Source: Eulemur rufifrons (lineage: Eukaryota; Chordata; Mammalia; Primates; Lemuridae). Taken from it: a stretch of 64,000 nucleotides of DNA. The notes beneath the pieces are model-generated. The model made no database searches. It saw nothing but the letters and a program-made list of their open reading frames with translations, and was not told the DNA's origin. A program made the position numbers and the translations under genes. The stretch spans positions 68,081,001 through 68,145,000 of the forward strand of contig NC_090999.1 of assembly GCF_041146395.1 (NCBI RefSeq), given 5' to 3'. Positions 22,206-33,974 of the stretch are shown in pieces. The first letter of the stretch is position 1. Every line of letters starts with the position of its first letter.

Positions 22206-22598
22206 GGTCACCCTAGCTCTATGGGAGTATAAGAAACATGGTACTGCTGGAACAAACAGTCACTGAGCAAAATGAGGCTACATAGAGGCTAGGCCATTCA
22301 GGGCTGAAAGTCTAAAGTATATTCAAGACAGTGGGAAACCACTGAGGGATTTTAAACCAGGTGGTACCTTAATGGGATTGGCAAATTGAAAATTTACTGT
22401 AGCTGTAAGTCCCAAAAACGGATTAGAGATGGGCCAACTGTAAATCCAAAAAAAGTTTTAGAGATGAGTCAAAGTAGATAGAATATTCCTAGCTGAGTTA
22501 GGAAGCTTTGGAAGATAAATGAAATGGCATGATGTACTAAGGTAGTATAATGGAAGTGTAGAGAAGTAGATTTGTGGGGGAGAAAGTAGACAAGGCTT
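22206..22598 (-). repeat. Inverted repeat B, left arm (393 bp)
   Basis: The arm runs from GGTCACCCTAGCTCT to CAAGGCTT and matches the reverse complement of 23172-23564 with about ten substitutions and three small indels, i.e. about 97% identity. It is an inverted copy of L2-derived sequence. Confidence 0.95.
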
Positions 22599-23171
22599 GA
22601 TAGTACTGTCTTGAAGTATATTGTCTTCAATAGCACAACACCCATATGGCGTCTGCAACACCTTATCCAGCTCATCTTCCTCTACCTAATCAAAATGAAT
22701 TAAAGTTCTTCACTGCACACTGTTAGGCTGTCTTCCAAGTCTATTTCATGTGTACTCAACACTAATTTTTCCCTGTACACTTAACAGCTTTAATTTTCAG
22801 TCTAGGATGGATATGGTGGTTCAAGCCTGTAATCCCAGTTACTCAGGCTGAGGCAGGAGGATCCCTTGAGTCCAAGAGTTCAAGACCAGCCTGTGCAACA
22901 TAGCAAGACTCTGTCTCTAAAAATAAATAAATAAAATAAAGTAAAATAAATAATTTTCAGTCTAGATCTCACTTCTTAGCTCTATACTTCTTTCCAAAAG
23001 CCTCCTGGATGACTCAAAGGCATCAGAAATTCAGTAAGTTCTAAACCAAATATATATATGATCTCTCCACCTATGTCTCCAAATACATTACTATTCAGGT
23101 GGATGTCACTACCATTCAGCTACAAATGTTCAACTTCCCCTCCTCCTCCTAAGCCTGAATCCCATGCCATG
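22599..23171. other. Spacer of inverted repeat B
   Basis: 573 bp between the arms. It contains an Alu monomer (22806-22950) and, towards the right, L2-like sequence continuous with the right arm. Confidence 0.8.
22806..22950 (+). mobile_element. Alu monomer with perfect TSD
   Basis: A single-arm Alu (GATGGATATGGTGGTTCAAG to a TAAATAAA-type tail) is flanked by the 15-bp repeat TAATTTTCAGTCTAG at 22791-22805 and 22951-22965. Confidence 0.92.
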
Positions 23172-23564
23172 AAGCCTTGTCTACTTTCTCCCCCACAAAT
23201 CTACTTCTCTACACTTCCATTATACTACCTTAGTACATCATGCTATTTCATTTATCTTCCAAAGCTTCCTAACTCAGCTAGGAATGTTCTATCTACTTGG
23301 ACTCATCTCTAAAACTTTTTTTGGATTTACAGTTGGCCCATCTCTAATCCTTTTTTGAGACTTACAGCTACAATAAATTTTTCGATTTGCCAATCCCATT
23401 AAGGTACCACCTGGTTTAAAATCCCTCAGTGGTTTCCCACTGTCTTGAAGAATATACTTTAGACTTTCAGCCCTGAATGGCCTAGTCTCTATGTAGCCTC
23501 ATTATGCTCAGTGACTGTTCCAGCAGTACCATGTTTCTTATACTCCCACAGAGCTAGGGTGACC
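22966..23564 (+). mobile_element. L2 LINE fragment
   Basis: The pyrimidine-rich order with GTTTAAAATCCCTCAGTGGTT, CCCACTGTCTTGAAGAATAT and CTTTCAGCCCTGAATGGCCT follows an L2 3' region. It runs from the spacer into the right arm without a break, which suggests that the right arm is the parental copy. Confidence 0.55.
23172..23564 (+). repeat. Inverted repeat B, right arm (393 bp)
   Basis: The arm runs from AAGCCTTG to GGTGACC and is the partner of 22206-22598. The same peptide-like frame appears in opposite orientation in both arms, which first shows the symmetry; neither frame is a gene. Confidence 0.95.
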
Positions 23565-24237
23565 AATACAAGGAAGGAGTGGTGAATAGTAGCCAGTGCT
23601 GTTAAGGAATCACATGAAATAAGGCCTGAAAAATATCCATTTTATTCAGTGCCGTGATGGTCATCAGTTACCTTAACAAGAACTATTTTGTTGTAGGAAT
23701 AGGGCCAGATGCCATATTGAAGTAGAATGTAGTAAGTGATGAAGAAGTGGAATCGGTAAGTCTAAATTTGTCTTTCAGAGGATTTGACTTTGACTTGGCA
23801 GGGAATGTCATTTGTTTGTTTTGGGGGGGTATTGTGGGTTTTTATTTGTTTGCTTAGGTGAAAGACTTAAGGTGTTTCAAAGACAATGGGAAATATTCTT
23901 TTAAGAGAGCTGTTGACTATATGAGAGAACAGGTATAAGAATTAGCTGGAAGGATTAGCACATATTCAACAAAGAAAATACATGAATATTTTAAAATTCT
24001 GATTTGGGAAAAATATCTCGTCTCTTCTGCCCCCGCCCCAAACAGGAACTGAACAATAGATACCACCGTTTATAGTTATTGGCAATGGGTGGTCACTTAA
24101 TGTGATTTGAGAGTTTCTGAGAGCCTCCTCTTCCACAAATGTATGCCTCATCCTCTGCTAATGCTTGAAAAGTCACTGGTGAAAATCTGTTTTAAAGCAT
24201 ATATTCCTGGGAAGAGTAATATGTTTAGAAGGTACAT
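23565..24237. other. Intergenic, nothing recognised
   Basis: No gene-like frame, RNA or clear repeat is seen. Confidence 0.4.
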
Positions 24238-24415
24238 AGCTCTCAACCATGCCAAAATTTAGAATTACTTGAGGAGCTTCACAGTAAAAATGTTCAAGCC
24301 CTACTTCAGAAGATTCTGTTCCATTGTTCTGAGCTGGGGCCTTGGCATATGCATTCTTTAAAAGCTCCCAAAGGTGATTCTAATGTGCCATTGGTGTGGA
24401 GAAAACCATTGACAT
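24238..24415. mobile_element. MER5-type DNA transposon
   Basis: AGAATTACTTGAGGAGCTTC at one end and AAAGGTGATTCTAATGTGCC at the other are diverged MER5 ends. Confidence 0.6.
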
Positions 24416-24489
24416 AATCCTATTAACACAGTATTGACTAACTACATTTTGTTTAGATGAGGTGTGGAAAGGCTAGGACATTTACTTAT

Positions 24490-24768
24490 AAAACAGTGGT
24501 TCTTAATGACCATTGGTGGGCGTGGGAGTATATTTTGCCCCACAGGGATCATTTGGCAAAATCTGGAAACATTTGTGGTTGTCACAATGGGTGGGTTTTG
24601 AGGAGTTGGTGCTACTGATATATAGTAAGTATTAATAGTTAGAGGCCAGGGATACTGCTAAAAATCTTATAATACACTGGATAGCCCCCTCTTCCTCTTA
24701 GGCATTATCTTGCTCAAAATGACAACAGTGCTCCTGTTGAGAATAGCTATTATGAGGGATAGCAAGCT
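24490..24768. mobile_element. MER20 hAT-Charlie DNA transposon
   Basis: CAGTGGTTCTTAATGACC, TTTGGCAAAATCTGGAAACA, GGTTGTCACAATGGGTGGG, AGGCCAGGGATACTGCTAAA and a final TGTTGAGAATAG follow the MER20 consensus end to end. Confidence 0.75.
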
Positions 24769-24984
24769 AGGGTAGCATTTTTCAGTGAAATCTTAACAGG
24801 GTTGGGGTTTGATAAAGGTGCTGATAAAATGAGGATCTACTCTATCACACAATTTAGCCTAAATTTACCCTTCCTTATAACCAGTAATAAGAGCATGAAA
24901 TAAAATACATTTTGTAGGACTAAGAAATGTGACTAGCATAATAAACTGATTACAATGTTATTTACCTTGTTAAAAAAATTTATA

Positions 24985-25595
24985 GTGCAACTGAAACTCT
25001 TACTGCTGATGGGAATGTAAACTGGTTCCAACCACTTTGGAAAATTGATGGGCAGTATCCATAATAGTTGAACTTACGCCTACCCTATAATTCAAGAATT
25101 TCACTCCTGAGTGTATACCCAAGAGAAATGAATGCATATGCCTACTAGAAGTTTTACACAAGAATGTTCATAGCAGTTCGATTCTTTGTACCCCCAAATT
25201 GGAACAAAGAGTAGTATATTCATACAATGGAATACCACCAAATAATAAAACAAAATGCAACACACAATAACATGGATGAATCTCACAGGCATTGTGTTGA
25301 GTGAAATAGACACAGAAGAATTCATATTGTATAATTCCACTTTTATGAAATTCAAGAATAAGCAAAACTAATTTACGATGATAGAATTTAGGGTAGTAAT
25401 GACCTCTCTGGGGTTGGTATTGACTTGGAAGGAGCTCAGTGAGCCTTCTGAAGTGATGGAAATGTCCTATATATCTGGTTGATTGTTACTTTGGTAAATC
25501 TGTATGAAAAAGTTCATCAAGCTGGACATTTAAATTTTATGAACTTTACTGTGTATATATTAATATTATACTTCAATTTTTAAAAATTAAAAATA
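24985..25595 (+). mobile_element. Old L1 3' end
   Basis: L1 ORF2-tail wording (GGGAATGTAAACTGGTTCCA, TATACCCAAGAGAAATGAAT, GTATATTCATACAATGGAAT) continues into an L1M-type 3' untranslated region with an A-rich end near 25590. It is 5'-truncated. Confidence 0.7.
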
Positions 25596-26179
25596 AAAAT
25601 AGCAAAGCCAGTTTTCAAGTACTTTAAGTCTTGTATCACAAGTGCTTGGTTAAATAACATTAGGATTATCTACCTAATATATTTGTGATAAACATAAATA
25701 ACTCTCATGTATTGTTTATTGAAAAAGAATAGTGTATTTGGAATCAGATGTAGTTTTGAACCACAGTTTCATCTATCATTAGCTATATAACATTGAATAA
25801 GTCACTACTTGGGGACTTTTGTGACTATGGAAGAACAAAAGATAAACAAATTGAGAGAAGTAGAGAAAACTACTTTTTTGGATTTTATCCTTGATTTATG
25901 ATCCGCCACCACTGAGAAATGTCCACACACATTCAGGAGTGGGTTTCAGCAGCTATGTATTAGAAGACTTAACACCTCTGGCTTTAGCTAGGTGAACAAC
26001 TAAACCCTATCTGGATTAATCAGATTGTCCTGAGAATTTAAAATTAGGATTGAGAGAAGCTTGTCAGAGAGCTGATCACTTGAACTGAGAAAATATTAAT
26101 TTAGGCCAGGACTACCTTGTTTGGTAGCAAGCAGCATGTAGAGACTCTGAGAGCTGTGATGCAGAACAAGAATAATCTC
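25596..26179. other. Intergenic with a MIR trace
   Basis: A MIR-like segment (plus) is suggested at about 25735-25815 (GAATCAGATGTAGTTTTGAA, GAATAAGTCACTACTTGG). Nothing else is recognised. Confidence 0.4.
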
Positions 26180-26665
26180 AGGTTACTTACTGTGTTACTC
26201 AGTGTTCCAAGTGCTGTAACTCTATGAAGTTGGTACAGGTTGAGTATTCCTTATCTAAATTGCTTAGGGCCAGAAGTGTTTCAGATTTTGGACTCCTTTT
26301 AGATTTTGAAATATTTGCATATACATAAGGAAATATCTTGGGATGGTAGCCAAGTCTAAATAAGAAACTTATTTATGTTTCATATATACCTCATACACAT
26401 AGCCTGAAGGTAATTTTACTTTATATTTTTTAATAACTGTGTGCATGAAACACATGACCCATCACAATGAAATCAGATGTGGAATTTTCCAGTTGTGATT
26501 TCATATCAGTGCTCAAAAAGTGTCAGATTTTGGAGCATTTCAGACTTTAAATTTTTGGATTGGAGTCACTCAACCTGTACTATTATCCCTACTGTACAGG
26601 TAAGGAAACTAAGAAGCTTGCTTGAAGTAAGTGCTGAAGCTGAATAAAACCCAGGCAATTTGACT
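26180..26665 (-). mobile_element. MIR SINE split by Tigger
   Basis: The two halves, 26180-26235 (CAAGTGCTGTAACTCTATGA) and 26578-26665 (TACAGGTAAGGAAACTAAGA), read as one reversed MIR when the Tigger is removed. Confidence 0.65.
26236..26577. mobile_element. Tigger-type (Tc1/mariner) DNA transposon with TA duplication
   Basis: A 342-bp non-autonomous element runs from CAGGTTGAGTATTCCTTATC to GAGTCACTCAACCTG, with imperfect inverted ends and TA on both sides (26234-26235, 26578-26579). It splits a MIR: removing it rejoins GTTGGTA with CTATTATCCC. Confidence 0.82.
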
Positions 26666-27110
26666 CCAAAGTCTTTTGCATGAAGTGTTGCTGACATATC
26701 AGACACAGATATAATAGCTGTCTGGTTGCTGATCTCATTCCCTTAAGAAGATTGAGTCTGAGTCTGCTCCCTATTTATGAATTACTTATCATAATTTATC
26801 CTTATAATAAAATTTTGTGTACTAAACTAGCTCAGGTAGATTTTGGCCCATTACAACTAAAAGAGCTCTGTATCAGTTTAACTATGAGTGGGATTGCAAA
26901 TAACAAACCTCAGAGAAACTAAAACTGGCTAAATCAAGGTGAAATAGGGGGTACTATGGACTTCCCACTGTATGACGGGAACTTGGTTTGTATTGTGCAA
27001 TAATGTATCTTGGACCCAGGCTTTCTCCAATAATGTTTTAGAACTCAGTCTATATAGTTACTGAATAGTGCATTATAGAACTTGGTAGCCAAATATAAAA
27101 AATGTCTAGT

Positions 27111-27518
27111 ATAATAAAATGTGGTGTATGTATACCATCGAGTTCTACTCAGCCACAAAAAACAATGGTGATCTAGCAGCTCTTGTATTATCCTGGATAA
27201 AGCTGGAACCCATTCTACTAAGTGAAGTATCACAAGAATGGAAAAACAAGCACCACATGTACTCACCATCAATTGGTATTAACTGATCAACACATATGTG
27301 CACATAGAGTAGAGTAACATTCATCGGGTATCGGGCAGGTGGGTGTGGGGAGGAGGGGATGGATATATTCACACCTAATGGGTGCCGTGTGCACCATCTG
27401 GAGGATGAATATGCTTGAAGCTCTGACTTGGGTGGGGCAAAGGCAATATATGTAACCTAAACATTTGTACCCCCGTAATATGCTGAAATAAAAAAAATTA
27501 AAAAAAAATTAAATATTA
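27111..27518 (+). mobile_element. Young 5'-truncated L1 with TSD
   Basis: The end of ORF2 and the 3' untranslated region of the same L1 family as 51309-58013: both end with AATATATGTAACCTAAAC ... TGTACCCCC ... TGCTGAAATAAAAAAA. A 14-bp direct repeat AAAAAATGTC(T/A)AGT flanks it (27097-27110, 27519-27532, one mismatch). Confidence 0.88.
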
Positions 27519-27532
27519 AAAAAATGTCAAGT

Positions 27533-29789
27533 GTATTGGTTACTATATATGGAGTTTTGAAAAGTACATTGGCAAAGAGAGGAATTCTAAGCAAGATTCC
27601 CAGATGAAAGTAGATTGAAGCAAATTTGTTAACAAATTTGTTGACAATTATAGCCATTTCTGCCTGTAGCCTATGGTCTTAGAATGTAAGACCAGATCCA
27701 GAAGTTATTCAATGGACATATTTAATTGCAACATAATTTTTTCCTACGTTGTTTCTAATGCTAAAGTTTTTACACTGAATACCAGAAAGTGAAATCTTAG
27801 CATTAAGAATGATACTCTCAAGGGGGAGCAAATGATATTAAGCATCTCTAATTCTTCAGCCCCCTCAAACATTTTACACTGCCTATCCCATTTCATGCCT
27901 TACAGAAATACGATGATACTTCACACTGTCTATCAACAGCCACTAGGATTGGAATGCACTATGTGTATAGGGATATTACTAAAGGGCAAGCTGCCATGCC
28001 TGCTTATTCTCTTGTTTGCTTTGAGGCTATAACAGAGAACAATGTGAGTGGATAGAGTCCCAGCTGTTGCTAAGAAACAGAGGTCCAGAAGAATTGACAA
28101 CTTAAGGAGAAACCTGACCCACTAAAGTCTTTAGCATTAACTAAGTACAAAAGGAATCTCCCTAAAAGAAAATCGGCAGGCTATCCTCCACAGTAGAGCA
28201 GTTGCTTGCCGTAAAACCCCAAAGTCTGCGGTAGACCCAGACCACAGATTATCTCAACCCCTCATGCACCTCCCATTCTGCAATACAAAGGACTTTGCAC
28301 CAGCCAGAAGTGAATACCCTCAGTGCCCCTACTCAGGAGTGGCCCCAAATGACTCTATAAAAGGAAACCCAAATTGGGTGTAGCCAGATTTTCTAATAAC
28401 TGACTAGGAAGTGGATCAATTAACTCATGCCCTATAAGATTTCAAGGGCCTATTTACATACTATCCCACTCCTACTGGATACAGTATATGCTCTACTTGA
28501 GCTAGTTAAATTAATAATGAGTTCACAGAATACAGTATTAATTCAAGTATGTCTTGAATGCTCTCTATCCTCAAGCTAGGTCGGATAACAAGGAAAACAA
28601 TGTTAGGATGAACAAGGGTTTTCTCTCTTGGAGTTGACATTCTGGTTTGAAGGAGAGAGATGAATAAGGAAATAACAAGATTACAAGTTGGGTTGGATTC
28701 CGTAAAGGAAAGACAGAGTGCTATCAGAAAGAGTAAAGAGAGATATATTTAAATGGGAACAGCAGTAGGGTGGTCAGAGAAGGCTTCTTTGAACTGGATC
28801 TGGAAGGATGAGATGTAGCCATTGTAGAAAGAACTATGGAAAGTGCAGGAAGGCGAGCAAGTGAGAGGACCCTAAGTTAGGAAAAGGTTTGTCATACATA
28901 AATTGCTGAAGGAGGAAGATACGGCTGAAGTATAAGTGAAAAGTTGAGTTGGTAATAGGTTGAGTGAGCACTCACATACTGTTATTTTTTAATTTTGATT
29001 TTGATTTATTTTTACTAATTTTTGTATTAACACTAATTTGAGGAAGTAAGAATACTCATTTGGCTAGAATCTTTTTCGCTATTTCTTTTTGTATTTTAAG
29101 TTCTCCATAGATCTTTATTTTTCAACCACCTGAAATTTGAAGTAGTTGGAGACTTGGTATAACAGTTATGATGAGGCATGTGTGCTTTATTTATTTATTT
29201 ATTTTTTAGCTACTCTTGAAACACTTATGCTCTTTTTTTTATTTTACTCAATTTGGTTTTATGGTTTCTTAATATCATTATTCTAGACCACGTGTTTCTG
29301 TTTTTTTCCAATGACTAGCAGATATCAGTTTAATTAGAGAAAAGTAAGTAAAAATTTTGTGAAATTATTGTTTCCTATATATCACTAACAAAACTTCCAG
29401 AGGAGATGGTAAATAATCCTACATAATTCACCACAAATAATTAGCCAAGACAAATAGACATATTTGATGAGAAGGGAAAATAAGTGCAATTACTTTTCCA
29501 AGTTTGATATCCTATAGGTCTTCATAGTTAAATCAATATCTAATTTTAAATGACAATACATGAATAAAATAAGCTAATTAGACATGTTGAAAACTGTTCT
29601 AACTTCTTTAAAAAAAAAAAAAAACAACTGTAGGACAAAATGTACAGTCCAATAGAACTGCTATGAGGAAGAGAATGGCAACAGGATTTCTGCCTGTTTT
29701 TCATACTTCCATTTCTGCTCTGGGCCCTCTCCCCAACCCACTCTCAACATAGAAACCAGAGGCGGGGGTTGGGGGGAGCAGTCTTTAAA
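27533..29789. other. Intergenic, weak old-repeat traces
   Basis: A segment at about 28560-28960 (CTTGGAGTTGACATTCTGG, GGGTGGTCAGAGAAGGCTTC) resembles a common ancient mammalian repeat that I cannot name with confidence. A (TTTA)n run lies at 29188-29210. No gene is seen. Confidence 0.4.
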
Positions 29790-30262
29790 AACAAAATCAA
29801 TCATATTGCTTCACTGCTTAACACCCTTTCAAAAAAATCCATCCTGCTTTCCATTCAGTCTTAAAAGAGCTTGCATGATCTCACTTCAGTCTAACTTTCC
29901 AAAGTCCTATCCCCCATCATTTTGCCCCCTAATCATTATATCCCTGCCAATTGGCTTCTTTTCTGTCCTGAAGCCTGCCAAATTCGTTTTCACTTGTAGG
30001 TTTTTGCTCTGGTTGGTTCTGTGCCTGGAATGCTGCTCTCAGCTCTTCCTATGTGGGGCTACTTGTCATATGTTAGGTCTCAGGCCAGATGTCACTTCCT
30101 TAGAGAGGTCTTCTCCACAACATTATCTAAAGAGGGCTTCCTCTGTTATTTTTTCTAGTTGCCCTGTGTAGTTCCTTCATAGTAATGATCATGATTTACA
30201 ATTACCTTATTTTACTTATGTTACTTGTCTGTTGTCTTCTCCCTTGATAATAGCTAAGCTCC
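29790..30262 (+). mobile_element. L2 LINE 3' end
   Basis: L2 wording in order: TTCACTGCTTAACACCCTTTC, CTTGCATGATCTCACTTCAG, TGTGCCTGGAATGCTGCTCTC, CAGGCCAGATGTCACTTCCTT, GAGGTCTTCTCCACAAC. The 121-codon frame here is L2-derived, not a host gene. Confidence 0.78.
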
Positions 30263-30679
30263 CTGATAAACTGATCGATGAGACATTTGGAAAAGTCAAG
30301 GATGTGTTAAAAGTCAATTTTTCAGGATTTTTAAAAAGCAATTAAAAATTACTATGAAGCATAAATATTACACAGAAAAGAAATAAAATCATAGTACTCT
30401 TTTACCATCTATTGTCATAATGAAGTAAACACTTACTGATTTTAATAGATACGGTGATATGCAGTGATTCTATTGGAGTGGTAGGGCTGGAAGTAATGTG
30501 TGAGTGCTAAATGCCCATAGTGGAAGTTGGCATTGTTGATCCAACATCCATTCTGTCTTGTCTTGTAGGATAGTGGCCACATGGTCCAGCTTTAGAGTTC
30601 AGCCTGATTAACCCAAATTGATTAATGTAATCTCACTCCCCTTGCCACTCTAATAAATTTGTGTAGGGGCAAGTCTAAG

Positions 30680-30980
30680 CCAGAAATGTATTTCTCACAG
30701 TATGAGTATGGAGGCTAGAAATTTGAGTTCAGGATACCAACATGGTCGGGTTCTGGTAAGGGACTGCTGATTTCTTACTGTATTCTCACCTGGCAGACAG
30801 CAGAAAGAAGCAAGGTCTCTTGGATTCTTAGAAGGGTACTAATCCCATGAGGGCTCTGCCCTCATAACCACACCTAATCCTAATTACCTCCCAAAGGCCT
30901 CACCTTCTAATACAATTACACTGGGGGGTAGGGTTTCACCACAGGAATTTTGGGAGGACATATTTAGTCCATAGCAGCAA
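30680..30980 (-). mobile_element. MLT1-type MaLR LTR, antisense
   Basis: The reverse MLT1 order is visible: ATTTCTCACAGTATGAG, ACTAATCCCATGAGGGCTC, TAATTACCTCCCAAAGGCCT and AATTTTGGGAGGACATATTT, ending at GTCCATAGCA. Confidence 0.7.
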
Positions 30981-30999
30981 ATTGTAAAAATATTCAGTA

Positions 31000-33400
31000 A
31001 ATAAGATGTGCATGAAACAACTGTAAAAATAAATAAATAAAGGGGTAGGTAGCATAAATATCAAGAAGGTTCAGTTTGCTTTACCACAGACTGTGTACCT
31101 GTGTCCATAATAATGTGCTCCAGTAAACATATAAGTTGACTGTCAGCTGAAATCAGGGTTGCTACCTGGTTAGACTTGCAGTAGTCTACGGTTACCCTCC
31201 AGGATTTATCCAGTTTTTGTAGGGGGCAGACAGGTGAATTAAATGGAGATATGATAGGGACCTTTATCCAGGCATCCTCCAGGTCCTTAAGAGTGGCACT
31301 GATCTCCTCCATCCCCACCCAAAATGTGAGATACTGCTTTTGGTTTACTCTTTTGTTTGAAGTGGGCTAGGGATCAGTATCCAAGACTTATACTTAGCCT
31401 TACCTAATATAATATCTCACTTCAGGAACTAAAATCCAGTGTGGGAATTATTCCAACTGTCGAGCATGTCAGTTCCAAATATAACATTCAGGGACTAGGG
31501 AAATGACTACCAGCTGTTTCCATGGACCCAGAGTATCCGTTATGAGCCAGGATTTGGCCAGGACTAAAATTATTACCTGTCTCCCATATGCTCCTACCCT
31601 AACGAGGAAGCCAAAATGATACTTTGGGTCTGCAAAGTATCAACGTCAACTGAGACCCTGTGTCTAATTTTCCCTGAAGTGTCTAAAATTCCTCTTTTCC
31701 CATGTGCAGTCACCTGAGAAAATGGTCTAGGTCCCTTTAGGGTATGCCTAGAATAATTATTACAATATATACTTGCCATAGTGTCGTGGGATCCTTCCCT
31801 CCAGGGACCTGACCACCTGTATAGTCAACAGGTTCTGGATCTGAAAATTGGCTCAGATCTGGCAACTGAGTGAGAGACCATCATGCTTTTTATTGCAGTA
31901 ATCACTCTCAGTCTCTTCATCCACTCTTGCTTTCTTCGATTATATGTATTAGGCAGTACCCTTGTTGCCTGCCAATGTATTTTATCCCTAGGAACACTAA
32001 GTTCTATTAACCATCACCACCACTCATTTTAGTTTGAGCCCCCTTGGATATCACTCTGAATTTGCCAGTCATTGTTATAATTGTGACTCTCCCTGACTTC
32101 TGGCAATAAACCCTGCCTCCTGGCATTTAATGTGCTTCTGGGCCCCATCATTGCCATTGATATCAATAAGCCAAGCTCTGGGTTAATATCTTCTACTGCT
32201 AGTTCTCACCATCAGAGGTGAATTATCACTCAACTTCTTAGTGAAGCTGGTGCCTCTTTTACCAGTGCATTCCTGAGGGCCTTGGCGAATAGTGTGTTCT
32301 CCTGGCCCTTCCATGGGACATAATCCTCTGTGTGGGCTTCTGGCCTCACGTAATATATACACTCCAGCCTATTCCCTTCCCTAAACCTTCTAATCCCATT
32401 CTCCACTATCTGCCATTGGCAGTTTGGACATTTCAGTTTCTCTCAGCATGGGCTATTGCTCCTAGAAACCATACTAACAGGGAGTTTACATTATCCCTTG
32501 GGATCCTGCTAGGATGTTAAATCTCATATACTGAAAATGCCTCCAAGTAAATAAGTTCACCCTTTTCTGGTCTTATGTTTTGGCCTTCTTGATCAAGCAC
32601 CTTTAAAATCCAGTTACATACTCCTCTGTTTCCTAGCAATATATCCTGGCTAATTCCTGCAGCTTCTTGGCAGTATAGATTAGGCGTAGCACTTTCCCAT
32701 CTGGGTTATGCTGTGACTTAATTCTACTTATTGGTTTAGCAGCCATGAGAGGAGATGGGATAGGTTTCTGAGAGGGCCTTCTGTTGCCTTAAGGAAAGCT
32801 CTCCATGATGTCTTTCTGCTCTGAGGGACTACTAGCCCTGAGTGTTCAGAGAAGTCTTGGGAGCCAAAATCTTTGGGGGCATCCACCTCTGTTAGGATCC
32901 CAAGTTTTCCACCAAGGGACTTAATGTTGGCTTTAGTTGACTTTTAATTTTCTTGACTATTAAGTCCTGAGTTTGGTGTTTAAGCTTTTTCTGTTTTCCC
33001 AGAACAGGAGATAAGGGTCTATTTGTAAGCTACTAAAGAAGCTGTGTGGCCCCACAATACGTTTTCACTTGTTTGGTTAGAGCTCTCAGGTTTTCTTTGA
33101 TCTTTTGTAGGCCTGAATGCAATTTTATAATAGCCAATTCCATTGTCCTTTTATATATTGCACACACACACTTTTGAACTGCCCGAATTTTTTCCCCAGC
33201 CAGGGCATTCTTCTGAGCATCAGAACATTGTCTCAAGTCACTACTGTGAAGTTTTAGTAATTGGGCCACCACATTCTTCCAGGGACTATAGATGCCCCAA
33301 ATACCACATATGATGAGGTCTTTATTGACAGTGGAACAGTTCTGATCTAACCCCCTCTGAGGCAGGAGTATCACTAAGCCCAGGAATTAAAGGTTATAAT
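31000..33400 (-). mobile_element. Degraded endogenous retrovirus internal region (gag-like, protease, start of RT)
   Basis: Three minus-strand pieces lie in retroviral order. At 33374-33033 a 113-codon frame is gag-like by position. Near 31670-31645 a short LDTGSQ stretch matches a retroviral aspartic-protease active site. At 31318-31061 an 85-codon frame resembles the start of reverse transcriptase (SPFNSPVCPLQKLDKSWRVT, then VDYCKSNQV). The frame stops before the RT catalytic motifs, and the rest of pol and env are absent. Stops and frameshifts are scattered throughout, so this is an inactive fossil. MLT1-like LTRs of the same orientation lie on both sides (30680-30980, 33975-34294), but MaLR elements are not known for coding RT, so the assignment of LTRs to this interior is uncertain. 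Confidence 0.55.
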
Positions 33401-33472
33401 GAGCTATGATCACTCAAGCCTGGGCAACAGAGTAAGACCCTGTCTCAAAAACAAAGACAAAAACAAAACTCT
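33357..33472 (+). mobile_element. Alu right-arm fragment
   Basis: GAGGCAGGAGTATCACTAAG, AATGAGCTATGATCACTCAA and CTGGGCAACAGAGTAAGACC followed by a (CAAA)n-type tail identify the 3' part of an Alu. Confidence 0.8.
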
Positions 33473-33474
33473 TG

Positions 33475-33965
33475 GACAACAAGATTTGAAAGAGCTTCTG
33501 GGTTGCTGACCATGTGGAAGTGCTGAAAGAGCATGGAAGCTCTGTGCCCCCTTCTTCCTCACACCTGACCCCATCTGTCTCTTCATCTGGCTGTTCATCT
33601 GTATTCTTTATATAATATCCTGTATAATAAACCAACAAACAAAAAGAATTCTGTAAGCCACCCTAGCAAAATAGTTGAACCCTAGGAGGGGGGTGTGGGA
33701 ACCCCAGTTTGCAGCAGGTCAATCAGAAGGATAGGTAACAACCTACTACTTGCAACTGACATTTGATGTGGGAACAGTTTTGTTGGACTGAGCCCTTAAC
33801 CTGTGGGATCTGACACTGTCTCCAGGTCAGAATTGAATTGTAGAATACTCAGTTGTTGTCTGATGGAGAATTGCTTGGAGTAGGGAAAAATCCCCATACA
33901 TCTGGTCACAGAAGTGTTCCATATGTAGTGTGAAAGTGGAAGAGGGAAGATTATTTTTCCCTTTT
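33475..33965 (+). mobile_element. LTR-like sequence, family not identified
   Basis: The segment has TGTCTCTTCATCTGGCTGTT, AATATCCTGTATAATAAACC (a polyadenylation-like signal) and CCCTTAACCTGTGGGATCTG in an order I recognise from a common primate LTR-class repeat, but I cannot name the family. Confidence 0.4.
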
Positions 33966-33974
33966 TTGCAGGGA

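Noticed and set aside
29806..30171. 121-codon plus-strand frame with hydrophobic stretch
   Set aside because: It coincides with an L2 3' end and reads as L2-derived sequence.
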